DNA from: Bacteroidales bacterium M6
Lineage (GTDB): Bacteria > Bacteroidota > Bacteroidia > Bacteroidales > Muribaculaceae
Direction of reading: 5' to 3'
DNA length: 64,000 nt
NCBI GenBank assembly: GCA_001689485.1
Contig: LUJQ01000014.1
Location: 11,253-75,252, forward strand
Shown: one piece after another, positions 17,431 to 27,136 of the stretch
Position numbering within the stretch: position 1 is the stretch's first letter
Layout of the letters: the number at the start of each line of letters is the position of its first letter
The notes under the pieces: model-generated
The model's database searches: none
What the model was told of the DNA's origin: nothing
What the model saw: the letters and a program-made list of their open reading frames with translations, nothing else
Program-made: the position numbers and the translations under genes

Positions 17431-18912
17431 TTATTGGTTGGTAATCCTTATCTCATCGGAAACCGGAAGCCGGTTGTCATCTGTCTCGGTCAGTTCCTCT
17501 ATTTTAAGCGAGGAAAGCAGTATGCCGTCAGCATATGCTATGCATTTTGCCCTCAAATCCAACACCGCTTCGGATAGCGATTTGAAGCGCCGGTTAAATT
17601 TAGGAATAAAGTTGGCGGAACCGTTTGCCCCGACCTTTCTCAATACAAGTCCGACTGTTATTTTCGAAGGTTCCACAGCCGGGGAAACAGCAAATTCATC
17701 ATCACCGGTCTTCGTCACGACACGTATCAAAAGCCCGGAATCAATCAATTTGTGAACGGTTTCGTTGACAAGCGTAATCGGCAACCCGTATTCCACTGCA
17801 ATCTGATGCGGTGTCAGGGGTTTCTGCTCACGGGTAAAGCGGTCAACAGCTATAGTCATTACCGCCAAAGTCAAACGCCACTTATAGTTATTCGATATGC
17901 GGGCAATCTCGTTGGTGAAGCTGAATTCGAATATATTCTGGGATGAAAAGCATAAAACGGCACCTGCCAACGTGATAGTCCACACAAGCTGTAACCATAT
18001 CAACAGCAAGGGCAGGAACGAAAACGAACCATAGATAGCATTATAGCGCGTAACATACACCTGCCCCGTGACGAACAGCCACTGGAGCACCGCATATGAT
18101 GTCCCGGCCATGACACCGGCTATAAATGCGTTCTTGAATTTGACCTTGGTGTTGGGAATCAGCATATAGCTGCCCGTAAAAAACAGCCATACCAACGCCA
18201 GCGACACAAAATCAAGCAATATTTTCAACACCGGCGACATAAACCCATACGGCAGAAGATTCTGCAACGTGGTCGACATGAATACCATCATACCTCCCGC
18301 ACAAATCATCAGTATGGGAAGAATCAGGAATATTGCCGTATAGTCGGTAATCTTACGCCATAATGTGCGACCCTGCTTTATCCCCCACACCAGGTTGAAT
18401 GCATTTTCAACATTCCCCACAAGTGATATGAGAGTCCATAGCAGGAACAGGATACCGACACCGACAAACAATCCCTCCGACGACTGGGCAAGATAAGAAT
18501 CTACAAATTGGAATGCCTGCGACAATGCTTGCTGCTGGGCGGGGAAATGATGGAACAACTGGGTTTCCAACAGATTTTGGAAACCGAACCCACGGCCTAT
18601 GGCAAACACCAGGGCTAAGGCCGGGACTATTGCAAGAAGGGTCTGATATGTGAGCGAACCTGCACGCATCTGCAAGTCAGCGTTCAGAAATGACCGAACG
18701 GAAAGATTCAGCGTCTTAACGAGATTCACTTTGAACGTCCGCCTTGTATCACTCCAAACGCCCTCCGTAACATAGGTATAAAATGACACAAAGATGCCTT
18801 TCATCTTGTCGATGAACGGCACCTTGCGATTCGTTTTAACGCATTTACGCCCTGATTTCCCGGCAGAAACGAAGGGACTATCAGGTGTGGTTTTGCTATT
18901 TGTTTCTTCCAT
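17431..18912 (-). CDS. YihY/BrkB family membrane protein with C-terminal winged-helix-like domain
   Basis: A 493-residue inner-membrane protein. The central part (about 60-330) has six or so membrane segments and the family pattern RAGSLTYQTLLAIVPALAL. After the membrane part, about residues 350-430 (TREQKPLTPHQIAVEYGLP...VHKLIDSGLLIRV) read like a helix-turn-helix or winged-helix domain, and an extension of about 60 residues follows. The family was once called ribonuclease BN but is better described as a transporter-like membrane protein of unknown function. It has its own promoter and is followed by ridA. Confidence 0.85.
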   Translation of the reverse strand: MEETNSKTTPDSPFVSAGKSGRKCVKTNRKVPFIDKMKGIFVSFYTYVTEGVWSDTRRTFKVNLVKTLNLSVRSFLNADLQMRAGSLTYQTLLAIVPALALVFAIGRGFGFQNLLETQLFHHFPAQQQALSQAFQFVDSYLAQSSEGLFVGVGILFLLWTLISLVGNVENAFNLVWGIKQGRTLWRKITDYTAIFLILPILMICAGGMMVFMSTTLQNLLPYGFMSPVLKILLDFVSLALVWLFFTGSYMLIPNTKVKFKNAFIAGVMAGTSYAVLQWLFVTGQVYVTRYNAIYGSFSFLPLLLIWLQLVWTITLAGAVLCFSSQNIFEFSFTNEIARISNNYKWRLTLAVMTIAVDRFTREQKPLTPHQIAVEYGLPITLVNETVHKLIDSGLLIRVVTKTGDDEFAVSPAVEPSKITVGLVLRKVGANGSANFIPKFNRRFKSLSEAVLDLRAKCIAYADGILLSSLKIEELTETDDNRLPVSDEIRITNQ

Positions 18913-18948
18913 AGGTCAAACCAAGCGAAGTCGCACCGACTTCTGTGT

Positions 18949-18980
18949 CAAAATTAACAAAAACAAAACAAACAACCAAA
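18949..18980 (-). promoter_or_regulatory. Promoter of the yihY-like gene
   Basis: On the minus strand TTTG (plus 18977-18980), 20 bases, TAATTTTG (18949-18956). The leader to ATG 18912 is about 30 bases. Confidence 0.65.
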
Positions 18981-19099
18981 ATGAAGGGTTCCCCTCTTTC
19001 AATATTTTTCACTTCCTGCAAGAGATGAATGCCACGCTATGAATCACAACGATTAAGTACCAAATCGGGGTTGCGACTTTATATGATAGCGAAAACAAA

Positions 19100-19134
19100 G
19101 CGCTGCGCCAAGCTTTATAAGCCTGACACAGCGC
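19100..19134 (-). terminator. Terminator after the GH13 gene
   Basis: GCGCTG (19100-19105) pairs with CAGCGC (19129-19134), and the stem continues inward with a few mismatches. It lies 78 bases beyond the stop of the GH13 gene on the minus strand. Confidence 0.5.
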
Positions 19135-19211
19135 CATATAGAAAGATCTGTGATTTACCTATGCGATTTTACCATCAGAGGAAGGTTGCTCCACCACAAT
19201 GAAACGGCGCA

Positions 19212-20645
19212 TTACTTTTTAAGCAGATAGCTGCGTAACGGTGCGGCAATGCCGTGCAGACGCCCTTTCCTCACTTTGAATTCCTTGCCATAGACCTCGT
19301 CACGATAGGTGCCGTCGGGAAGCCCGGTCGGGAGGTCGACGAATGTGGCAATGCCTGAAATGTTAACCACTGCCGCACCTTTTTCCCCACGGTTCACTAA
19401 CAGCACACGACCGTTGCCGCTGAATTGCAAATCCTCCTTCTCCCCGGCCATTGCCTGGCGGAATTTGTTGACGGCAGCAACTTCGGGATGGAAAAATTCA
19501 TCATTGCCACGCTCGCCAAGCCGGTTCTCGCCCCAATAATTTTCACGCGTAGAACCCATGGGACGGCTGAAAAACAGGGGGACACCGTTCTGACGTGCCG
19601 TAAGGAACACCCAGCCCATGCGTATCTGTTCATCGGTCAGCCCGGCACTCTCGTTTGCATTGCAATATGTGTCGTGGCTTTCTACCCACGTGGTCAGAAA
19701 TTCAGGCGCCGCACCATGATGCCAGCCCACAAGGTCTATGCCGCTTACCGTCCCCTTCTCCAATGCCTGACGCAGATGATAACCATAGCCGGAAGCCGTC
19801 TGCCCCATATAGTCGGCATATTCAGCCTCAGGCACACCTTCTCCCTGCAACACCTCGCCATATACAAACAGGCTGTCATAAGGCACTGAGAGTTTCACAC
19901 CTTTAACGGCTTTACGCCCTGTGGCAACATCCCAGAAATCATTTTCCTTCACACCTGCCGCCGCATCCACCGGGTCGGAATGTACACCTATATGTTTGGC
20001 CGTGTCATAGCGGAAACCCGATACTCCCATAGCCAGCAAATCATTGACAAACTGCATGTAATATTTTTGGAAATCAGGATTTTCGGTATTTACATCCGGC
20101 AGACCCCCAACCCCCATCAATGTGCATTCCGTGCGGTCGGAATAATCGGCGATAGGGTCAAGACCGTTGGAATGATAAAGCTTGTCACGGCCTCCGGCAG
20201 CTTTCACCATCTCGTCGCTGACCAAGTCCACATCAAAGGCTGTGTGATTGGGAAGCACATCGACAAGCACACGCACGTTATATGCCGCCGCAGAATCAAG
20301 CATAGCCTGCATCTGCTCCCGGCTGCCTACGATGTTGTTTCCGATAGTCCATGCCGTAGGCTGATAGTAATGATACCAGTTGCCCTCCCCACCTTTTGGG
20401 TCGAAAATTTTTTTGTTTCCCCCTTCAGGGCTGTAACATGCCTGCACCGGCGAAGTCTGAATCATGGTGAATCCGGCATCGGCAATCTTTTTCATGTTCT
20501 CGGCAATGGTTGGAAAATTCCAACTCCACACATGCAGGATGCTCTCTGTATTGGTGGCATCGGGATTGTGGGTAACGCGGTCACGCGCCATAAGCGCAGG
20601 AAATGTCAAAGCAGCCGCACCGGCGCAAAGCAACAGTTTTTTCAT
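19212..20645 (-). CDS. Secreted alpha-amylase family (GH13) glycoside hydrolase
   Basis: A 477-residue exported enzyme that should cleave alpha-glucans. A signal peptide covers residues 1-20. The GH13 barrel shows the nucleophile Asp214 in GFRYDTAKH, acid/base Glu263 in YGEVLQG, and Asp324 in WVESHDTY; DVLPNH is region I. A short C-terminal beta domain follows. I start at ATG 20645 (MKKLLL). It is monocistronic with a terminator on each side. No SusC/SusD partners are near, so it is not part of a polysaccharide utilisation locus here. Confidence 0.9.
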   Translation of the reverse strand: MKKLLLCAGAAALTFPALMARDRVTHNPDATNTESILHVWSWNFPTIAENMKKIADAGFTMIQTSPVQACYSPEGGNKKIFDPKGGEGNWYHYYQPTAWTIGNNIVGSREQMQAMLDSAAAYNVRVLVDVLPNHTAFDVDLVSDEMVKAAGGRDKLYHSNGLDPIADYSDRTECTLMGVGGLPDVNTENPDFQKYYMQFVNDLLAMGVSGFRYDTAKHIGVHSDPVDAAAGVKENDFWDVATGRKAVKGVKLSVPYDSLFVYGEVLQGEGVPEAEYADYMGQTASGYGYHLRQALEKGTVSGIDLVGWHHGAAPEFLTTWVESHDTYCNANESAGLTDEQIRMGWVFLTARQNGVPLFFSRPMGSTRENYWGENRLGERGNDEFFHPEVAAVNKFRQAMAGEKEDLQFSGNGRVLLVNRGEKGAAVVNISGIATFVDLPTGLPDGTYRDEVYGKEFKVRKGRLHGIAAPLRSYLLKK

Positions 20646-20683
20646 GATTATAGTCAACAATGAATTAAGTAAGATATTTCCTG

Positions 20684-20691
20684 CAAATTTA
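20684..20691 (-). promoter_or_regulatory. -7 box before the GH13 gene
   Basis: Minus-strand TAAATTTG inside GTAAATTTGC (20683-20692). No clear TTTG is found at the usual distance. Confidence 0.4.
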
Positions 20692-20810
20692 CAAAATATC
20701 CCATAATTTTAATAACCGCCGAGGCTTTTCATCAGATGCATTGTGCCAATGCCGGTTCATGACAAACCCTATTGACTTACAACCTTATCATCCCAAATAT
20801 TCCGGGCATA

Positions 20811-20860
20811 ATAAACCGCACCCCAAAAGCCGTTTGCCGGCATTTTGAAGTGCGGTTTAT
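20811..20860 (-). terminator. Strong terminator after the RprY-like gene
   Basis: An 11-bp outer stem (20811-20821 with 20850-20860) with inner CAAAA/TTTTG and GCCG/CGGC pairing forms a long hairpin 37 bases past the stop codon on the minus strand. Confidence 0.85.
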
Positions 20861-20897
20861 ATAGTTGCAGTCCCTATACGGGAGAATCCATATATCC

Positions 20898-21602
20898 TTA
20901 TTTATCGGCTGATTCCGGGGCAATAAGCTTGTAGCCTTTGCCATGGATATTGATAATCTCGATTGATGGATCTTCTTTCAGATGTTTACGCAGCTTGGTG
21001 ATATATACATCCATCGAACGTGCATTGAAGTAGTTGTCGTCAATCCAGATTGTCTTGAGGGCATAGTTACGCTCAAGAATTTCATTTACATGCGCACAGA
21101 GCAGGCTTAACAGTTCCGACTCTTTTGTGGTCAGTTTTGTTACCTTGTCGTCAATCATCAGCACCTGTTTCTGGGTGTCGAAAGTGAAGCGGCCTATTTT
21201 ATACATTGTCACTTCCTTGCCCTTCTTACCCTTCACACGGCGCAGGATAGCCTCGATGCGGAACACGAGTTCCTCCATCGAGAACGGCTTTGTGATGTAA
21301 TCGTCAGCCCCGATCTTGAAGCCTTCCAAAATATCTTCCTTGATTGTTTTAGCAGTAAGGAAGATAATGGGTACTTCGCTGTTAACGGCACGGATTTCCT
21401 GTGCCAGCGCGAAGCCGTCCTTTTTAGGCATCATCACATCAAGCACACAAATATCATATTTCCCCTTAAGGAATGCTTTGTAACCGGCTTCTCCATCAGC
21501 ATAGAGGTCGGCATTGAACCCCTTTGCCTGAAGGTATTCGCGGAGGAGCATCCCTAGGTTCTCATCATCCTCACACAGGAGGATTCGCATACGGTCGTCC
21601 AT
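20898..21602 (-). CDS. rprY: OmpR-family response regulator, RprY-like
   Basis: A 234-residue DNA-binding response regulator. The receiver domain has the acidic pair Glu11/Asp12 and phospho-acceptor Asp55 in ICVLDVMMPK, with the switch Lys in DDYITKPFS. The C-terminal winged helix ends in a SMDVYITKLRKHL recognition segment and HGKGYKL. Sequence and partner order match RprY of Bacteroides and Porphyromonas, where it has been linked to stress and redox control. It lies 105 bases after its histidine kinase. Confidence 0.88.
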   Translation of the reverse strand: MDDRMRILLCEDDENLGMLLREYLQAKGFNADLYADGEAGYKAFLKGKYDICVLDVMMPKKDGFALAQEIRAVNSEVPIIFLTAKTIKEDILEGFKIGADDYITKPFSMEELVFRIEAILRRVKGKKGKEVTMYKIGRFTFDTQKQVLMIDDKVTKLTTKESELLSLLCAHVNEILERNYALKTIWIDDNYFNARSMDVYITKLRKHLKEDPSIEIINIHGKGYKLIAPESADK

Positions 21603-21707
21603 AGTCTTTGGTATTTTATTATATTACTATAATTATTAATTTTTCTAAATTGTTCACCGAAGCGTTAAATTTTTCAATAATTTAGTTGAAAACGCCCTTT
21701 ATGGTTG

Positions 21708-23249
21708 TCAGTCGGCAGTAGATGTTTCCAGTAGCGGCAACACTATTATGAAGCGGGTTCCTTTGCCTGGCTCGCTCTCTACTTTGATTTCCCCTCCCAT
21801 CAGGGTCACCATTTTGTGCACATACGCCAGTCCGAGACCGAAACCTTTTACATCATGACGATTACCCGTGGAAACCCTGTAGAATTTTTCGAAAATCTTC
21901 TTTAGGTCTTCCTTCCGTATCCCTATCCCGTTATCACCCACTACTATTTCCAAACGGTCTTGCGCAATGTCGCGCGTGGTTACAGTCAGTTCAAGCGGTG
22001 CGTCCTCCTTGCGGTATTTGAATGCGTTGTCGAGCAGATTGAATATGACGTTGGTAAAGTGCATCTCGTCAACGTTTACAATCGCATCATCGGCATCAAA
22101 AGCGGTGTTGATTTTGCCGCCATATTTTTCCACTTTAAGGCGGAATGTGTTGACCACATTTGAAATCACCACATTGGCATCGACATCCTGCATGCGGAGC
22201 GTACCGGTTTTCTTATCGAACATCGACATCTGCAACACCTTCTCTACCTGGAAACGCAGCCGCTTCGTCTCGTCATTAATCACCGTGGAAATGTGTTGAA
22301 GCATGGTCGGCGACTTCCTCACAGAAGCATCGTTGAGCATCTGCGCGGCAAGCGATATGGTTGAAATCGGGGTTTTGAACTCATGGGTCATATTGTTGAT
22401 GAAATCGTTTTTCATCTCGGTAATCTTCTTTTGGCGGAACGCGATGATAATAGTGTAAAGGAACACTATCAGCAACACGAACGTGAAGATAAACGAGGGA
22501 ATCATAAACTTCACCGAACTCAATATGTATTTTGTTTTCGACGGGAAATAAACCTTGAGATAGTTCTTTTTAGTCGCTGGGTCATTACGGAAGAGCGATT
22601 GCACGAAAATACTGTTTTCCAAAGTAGCGGTATTGACGTTTGAAAATCCCTTCGATTCATAGAACACTTTACCGTTCCTGTTGACCACGGCAAATTCAAA
22701 GGGGAGTTCGAGCCCGTTGTTTTCCAGCTCCCTCTTCAGATAACGGCGCACTGCAACGGAATCGGCCCGTTCCTCAATCGGGCGGTCACCGGCTTTGTTC
22801 ATGATGTTGATAATCACATCGTCGATTACACCTTTCTGATAGAGGTACTGCCCTTTCAATTCTTCACGCATCGAATTATAGCTCGATGCGACGTTGCTCT
22901 CGTTCTGAATCTTATAGATTTTTTCGGCATCCGATTTCAACGTCACTTCACCTGCCACGCCGCTATGGGTGGTAAACGAGTATTTGATGCCGCCAAGATG
23001 AGGCGTACCGCCATATTGGGTATAGACCGACGATGATTCCACCTCGGCCACATCTTCCTCTAGGAAATATTTTGTCTCATCCTGTTCCAAAAGCGATGAC
23101 ACCGCATACAGCGACCGCCTTACACCTTCGGTAAACTGGTCGTCGCGCATACGTATCATGCTCTGCATATAGATTATCTGAATGTAGAGCAATCCGAGGA
23201 ATGTCAAGGCTATAAGCACGGTAAGCAACCAAATGGTTGATTTCTTCAT
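21708..23249 (-). CDS. rprX: Sensor histidine kinase, RprX-like
   Basis: A 513-residue inner-membrane kinase. Two membrane segments (about 5-25 and 250-272) flank a periplasmic sensor domain. The phospho-acceptor is His289 in NNMTHEFKTPIS; the ATPase shows DNAFKYRKED (N box), DNGIGIRKEDL (G1) and GFGLGLAYVHK (G2). I start at ATG 23249, dropping 18 weak upstream residues. The kinase gene precedes the response regulator and has its own promoter about 150 bases upstream. Confidence 0.9.
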   Translation of the reverse strand: MKKSTIWLLTVLIALTFLGLLYIQIIYMQSMIRMRDDQFTEGVRRSLYAVSSLLEQDETKYFLEEDVAEVESSSVYTQYGGTPHLGGIKYSFTTHSGVAGEVTLKSDAEKIYKIQNESNVASSYNSMREELKGQYLYQKGVIDDVIINIMNKAGDRPIEERADSVAVRRYLKRELENNGLELPFEFAVVNRNGKVFYESKGFSNVNTATLENSIFVQSLFRNDPATKKNYLKVYFPSKTKYILSSVKFMIPSFIFTFVLLIVFLYTIIIAFRQKKITEMKNDFINNMTHEFKTPISTISLAAQMLNDASVRKSPTMLQHISTVINDETKRLRFQVEKVLQMSMFDKKTGTLRMQDVDANVVISNVVNTFRLKVEKYGGKINTAFDADDAIVNVDEMHFTNVIFNLLDNAFKYRKEDAPLELTVTTRDIAQDRLEIVVGDNGIGIRKEDLKKIFEKFYRVSTGNRHDVKGFGLGLAYVHKMVTLMGGEIKVESEPGKGTRFIIVLPLLETSTAD

Positions 23250-23398
23250 TGTTGGTTTCCTTATATTCAAACTGGCGGTTGGATGCGACAGCATGCACCT
23301 CAAGCCGATTTATAAATATTTTACAATGTTAACAACAGGCGGCCGACCGTTGTTTACGGATATGTTGAACAAACCGCCACAATTTTAACACTATGACG

Positions 23399-23430
23399 CA
23401 AAATTAACATAATGCCCGCATATCTGCAAA
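23399..23430 (-). promoter_or_regulatory. rprX promoter with -33 box in a terminator loop
   Basis: On the minus strand TTTG (plus 23427-23430), 20 bases, TAATTTTG (23399-23406). The -33 box lies in the loop and first base of the hairpin 23411-23442. The leader to ATG 23249 would be about 140 bases. Confidence 0.6.
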
Positions 23431-23442
23431 TATGCGGGCATT
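23411..23442 (-). terminator. Terminator after the DUF4301 gene
   Basis: A 13-bp perfect stem (23411-23423 with 23430-23442) around a 6-base loop, 80 bases beyond the DUF4301 stop on the minus strand, followed by AT-rich sequence. Confidence 0.8.
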
Positions 23443-23522
23443 TAAAAATACATAAAAATCAAGAAGATAAGCAATCAACCCTTTCTGACTGATATGCCGT
23501 AACTACTACCGATTTACCTTTA

Positions 23523-25049
23523 TTATCCCTGGTGCTGAGGACGCAAAAGGTCATTTACGGTTTTAACCGGGTTGAACGTGGCTACAGGCACCTCGACAAA
23601 GGCTGTCAGCCAGTCGCTCATCGCACCGTTCCAAAGTCCGGGCAGCTCCAAAGCTTTAAGGTTACGCCCATGGAGTGATTTCGACGAGATGAAACCGGTG
23701 AGGGGGTCGACATGTGCGGTGAGGTCGAACGGCTTGCCATACACATCGGTCACATAGCATACCAGGTCGACCGGGTTGAAATGTGTGGCTTTAGCCATCA
23801 TCTGCTTGTTTTCATCCTTCGAAAGATCGATCTGGGTACTTTCAAGAATCTGCAGCGAACGTGAGCCATCGGCATTATATGCTATATAAGGGCCTCCGCC
23901 AGGTTCCCCTTCGTTTTTAACCATGCCGCACACACGCAAGGGGCGGTTAAGCTTGGTGCGCAGATAAGTCGAGAGGTCTTCCCCTTGTAAGGAGGAAAGT
24001 TCAGGCGCGTCGAAACTGAACTTATCACGCAGGAAAGCGCATATCTCCTGAAGCTGCGCATCGGTGTATTCCCGACTGTCAATCAGCTTGATGTAACGGG
24101 CCACGGCATCATGCAGCTCCATCATGTAGCCGGCAATCACCATCTTGTATTTCAACGTGGCGCCACGCAGGCTGTCAGGCACAACGTTGTCGATGTTTTT
24201 GATAAACACTACCTCGGCATCTATATCATTGAGATTCTGAATCAACGCGCCGTGGCCGCCGGGACGGAAAACCAGTTTACCGTTGTCGCGGAAAAGCGTG
24301 TTATCCTCATTGACTGCAACCGTGTCGGTCGATGCTTTCTGTTCCGACATCCCGACATTGATTTTAACACCCATCTCCTTTTCGATGCGAGGTTTCACCT
24401 CTGCAAGTTTTCCGGCAAATGCCTCCCGGTGAGAGCCCGACACGGTGAGGTGCATGTTGACAGTGCCGTCGGCCTGGCGAGCCGATTGCGCACCTTCCAT
24501 AAGCTGCTCTTCAACCGGGGTACGTGTCCCATCAACTGCATGGTGGAAGGTCAGCAGCCCTTTAGGAAGGTTGCCATAGTTCAACCCGTCGGATGAGATA
24601 ATTGCAGCAACCACATCCTTGTCACGTCCTTCCGACAAAAGAGTATCGACATCCTTGTTGTGCAGACGCAGAACGGCAGCATCAAGCTCGTTAAAGAAAG
24701 CAACTTTATGGATATCCTTCAACAGTCGGGCTACATCGGAACCTTCGGCAGGATGAGCGCTGTCACCATCGACAAAGGCAAATAACGATTTAAACATACG
24801 TGAGGCGGCCCCGGATGCAGGAACGAATTTGCAAACACGTCCTCCGTCGGCCAAAAAGCCGTTCCATCGTTCCACGGCACGGGTTTCGTCATCATCCGTA
24901 AGCACCGTAATCCCTTCACCGGGACGTGCGGAATCATGTATTTTCAGGTATGGGAAGCCGGTGACAAATCTGTCAACCTGGGTCTGAAGCTCTTCCGGGG
25001 TGATGCCCCTGGCTTCCAATGTCTTTAGGTCAGAATCTGAAAGGTTCAT
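23523..25049 (-). CDS. DUF4301 family protein, possible sugar nucleotidyltransferase
   Basis: A 508-residue soluble protein with no signal peptide, matching the DUF4301 family common in Bacteroidales. No function is established to my knowledge. Visible motifs resemble UDP-sugar pyrophosphorylases: VPASGAASRM near residue 78 like a nucleotide-binding loop, RPGGHGALIQNL near residue 266, and VVFIKNIDNV near residue 283. These suggest a GT-A-type nucleotidyltransferase, which is inference. It follows the TPR gene by 36 bases, so both are likely co-transcribed. Confidence 0.75.
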   Translation of the reverse strand: MNLSDSDLKTLEARGITPEELQTQVDRFVTGFPYLKIHDSARPGEGITVLTDDDETRAVERWNGFLADGGRVCKFVPASGAASRMFKSLFAFVDGDSAHPAEGSDVARLLKDIHKVAFFNELDAAVLRLHNKDVDTLLSEGRDKDVVAAIISSDGLNYGNLPKGLLTFHHAVDGTRTPVEEQLMEGAQSARQADGTVNMHLTVSGSHREAFAGKLAEVKPRIEKEMGVKINVGMSEQKASTDTVAVNEDNTLFRDNGKLVFRPGGHGALIQNLNDIDAEVVFIKNIDNVVPDSLRGATLKYKMVIAGYMMELHDAVARYIKLIDSREYTDAQLQEICAFLRDKFSFDAPELSSLQGEDLSTYLRTKLNRPLRVCGMVKNEGEPGGGPYIAYNADGSRSLQILESTQIDLSKDENKQMMAKATHFNPVDLVCYVTDVYGKPFDLTAHVDPLTGFISSKSLHGRNLKALELPGLWNGAMSDWLTAFVEVPVATFNPVKTVNDLLRPQHQG

Positions 25050-25085
25050 TAGGTCTGATAGGTTTAGGGTTTTATATAGGTTTTG

Positions 25086-27125
25086 TTAATGCATACGTTT
25101 CAAAAGGTTATACGAGGGGACCACACCAAGCTCCCCGGCTTTCGACAGGTTCTCCACCCCCCGCTCGCGGTCGCCGAGCTGGAAATAAGCATAACCCCGG
25201 TTATAATAAGCCTCGCCGAAATCAGGTTTAAGCTCTATAGCTTTCCCGAAGGCCAGCAAAGCCGAAGTGAAATCGCCAAGTTCGGCAAGCACGTTCCCCT
25301 TGTTGTAATATGCAAAAGCCAAACGGGGGGAAAGCTCTATGGCCCGGTCGAAATCGGCGATAACGGCACGTATCTCAGCTGTCCGTGCAGGGCCGTCGGC
25401 ATGGTTTCCTGCCTGCAAAGATTTATATCGGGCTATTGCGCGCTGAAAATGCCCCAAAGCAAATCCGGGGGTCAGTTCAAGAGCCTTTGTAAGATCGTTA
25501 ACCGCCGATGCATAGTCGCGCAACACTATGAAATCCATCGCCCTGCCGAAATAATCGATAGCACGCGGGGAATGGGTGGCTATGTAAGAGTTATAATATT
25601 CGATGGAACGGAAATGCTTGTTGATATTCTCCTCACCGAGTGTTATATCATCGTTCGAAAGCTGCACCAGGAAACGTAGCATGCGTGTTGCATTCACATC
25701 GTCGATTTCCTTGATGTAATAGGCCGAAGGCTTCAGTTCGGTTGGCGCGGTGTAATAGCTCAGGGCGAACATCGGCTCAAGTTCGACCCTGCGACCACGA
25801 TCCTGCACGCGGCCACGTATATTCTTGTTATTATAATCGCCGTCAACCTCAATCTCCTGCTCCACGGTTCGGAGAGCAGTGAAGCGCTTTGCCACCGCTT
25901 CGGGCGACAGCGAACTTTCGGCAGACGTGGCCGCATCCTTTTTACCCTGGTGTTGCGAACCCGACGCCATATCATCTTTCGGGGTTGTCGAGGAATCTAT
26001 TATATCCGCACCGATCGGCTTCAGATTCTTTGCCATGTCAAGGGCCCGGTTATAGTCGCGTTCGGCCTGGCGCATGTTACCCGCCATCCGGTTCAGATTG
26101 CTCCTCATATACAGAGCTTCGGGCAATTCCGGGAAAGCCTCTATCAGGCGGTTCACATCAGCCATTGCCTTAGGCACATCCTTTTTTTCGGAATACAGGT
26201 AGGCTCGGTTATAGAGCGAGCGGTAATCGTCGGCGTCCAGTTCCAGAGCCTTTGAAAAGTCCTTTATGGCATTGTCGTTATCACGTACCTCCATGCGCAG
26301 CAATCCACGGTTGAAAATAGCGGCAACATTCAATGGGTCAAGCTGGATGGCGTAATCATAGTCGGCCATCGCCCCGAAATAATCATCAAGGCTATGGCGC
26401 AGGAATGCCCTGTTTATATAAAGCCCGGCTTCACGGGGCAAAAGGCGTATCGCCTCGTTGATGTCGCCGAGGGCGGCCTCATAGTCCTTATGTCCGTGAA
26501 TCGCAATATCGGCCCTGAGGAGGTATCCGTTGGCAAGATTCTTGTTGAGTTCGAGAGCATGGTCAATATCCTCGCGTGCCTTTACCGTATCACCCTGCTC
26601 CAGGCTAAGGCGTGCCCTCCCTATGTAACCGTTCTCATATTTGGGGAACTGGCGCAGCAGGAGGTCGAACGAGGCGGCAGCACTGTCAGGCTGATGCATT
26701 TCCTGCTGTGCGAGGGCTTTGTTAAACAGCAAGCCGCGACTTTCTGGAAGCAGCTTCATGGCACTGTTATAATCATCGACCGCATCCTGCAACTTGCCAC
26801 GGTTCTGGCGCGCCACCCCCCTGACCTCATAGGCATCGGCGATAAAGGGGTTACGCTCGATTGCAGCCGTGGCATCCTCCTCAGCCCCGAGATAATCCTC
26901 AAGGTTAAGTTTGGCGATGGCACGCATGAAGTACGGTTGCGCAAGATATGGTTTGGCCATTATCGCCTGGTTGAAATACTGAATCGAGAGCATATAGTCC
27001 TCGAAATAAAGGGCATTCTGCCCCACCCTCAGCACTTGCTCGGCATTAATCTGGCCACGCGCCGTTACCGCCCACAAAGTGGCAAACAGGAATAAAAAAA
27101 TATGACGTAAGCAGGTGAATTTCAT
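25086..27125 (-). CDS. Secreted TPR-repeat protein
   Basis: A 679-residue protein with a signal peptide (residues 1 to about 25, LWAVTARGQ) followed by about 10 TPR units to residue 390, a linker of about 120 residues rich in S, D and K, and further TPRs to the end. Repeats show the pattern of 34 residues with Y..A...A. It is probably a periplasmic scaffold; partners are unknown. I start at ATG 27125; the open frame extends 31 residues further upstream but over a promoter and hairpin. It is first in an operon with DUF4301. Confidence 0.85.
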   Translation of the reverse strand: MKFTCLRHIFLFLFATLWAVTARGQINAEQVLRVGQNALYFEDYMLSIQYFNQAIMAKPYLAQPYFMRAIAKLNLEDYLGAEEDATAAIERNPFIADAYEVRGVARQNRGKLQDAVDDYNSAMKLLPESRGLLFNKALAQQEMHQPDSAAASFDLLLRQFPKYENGYIGRARLSLEQGDTVKAREDIDHALELNKNLANGYLLRADIAIHGHKDYEAALGDINEAIRLLPREAGLYINRAFLRHSLDDYFGAMADYDYAIQLDPLNVAAIFNRGLLRMEVRDNDNAIKDFSKALELDADDYRSLYNRAYLYSEKKDVPKAMADVNRLIEAFPELPEALYMRSNLNRMAGNMRQAERDYNRALDMAKNLKPIGADIIDSSTTPKDDMASGSQHQGKKDAATSAESSLSPEAVAKRFTALRTVEQEIEVDGDYNNKNIRGRVQDRGRRVELEPMFALSYYTAPTELKPSAYYIKEIDDVNATRMLRFLVQLSNDDITLGEENINKHFRSIEYYNSYIATHSPRAIDYFGRAMDFIVLRDYASAVNDLTKALELTPGFALGHFQRAIARYKSLQAGNHADGPARTAEIRAVIADFDRAIELSPRLAFAYYNKGNVLAELGDFTSALLAFGKAIELKPDFGEAYYNRGYAYFQLGDRERGVENLSKAGELGVVPSYNLLKRMH

Positions 27126-27136
27126 CAGATGAACAG

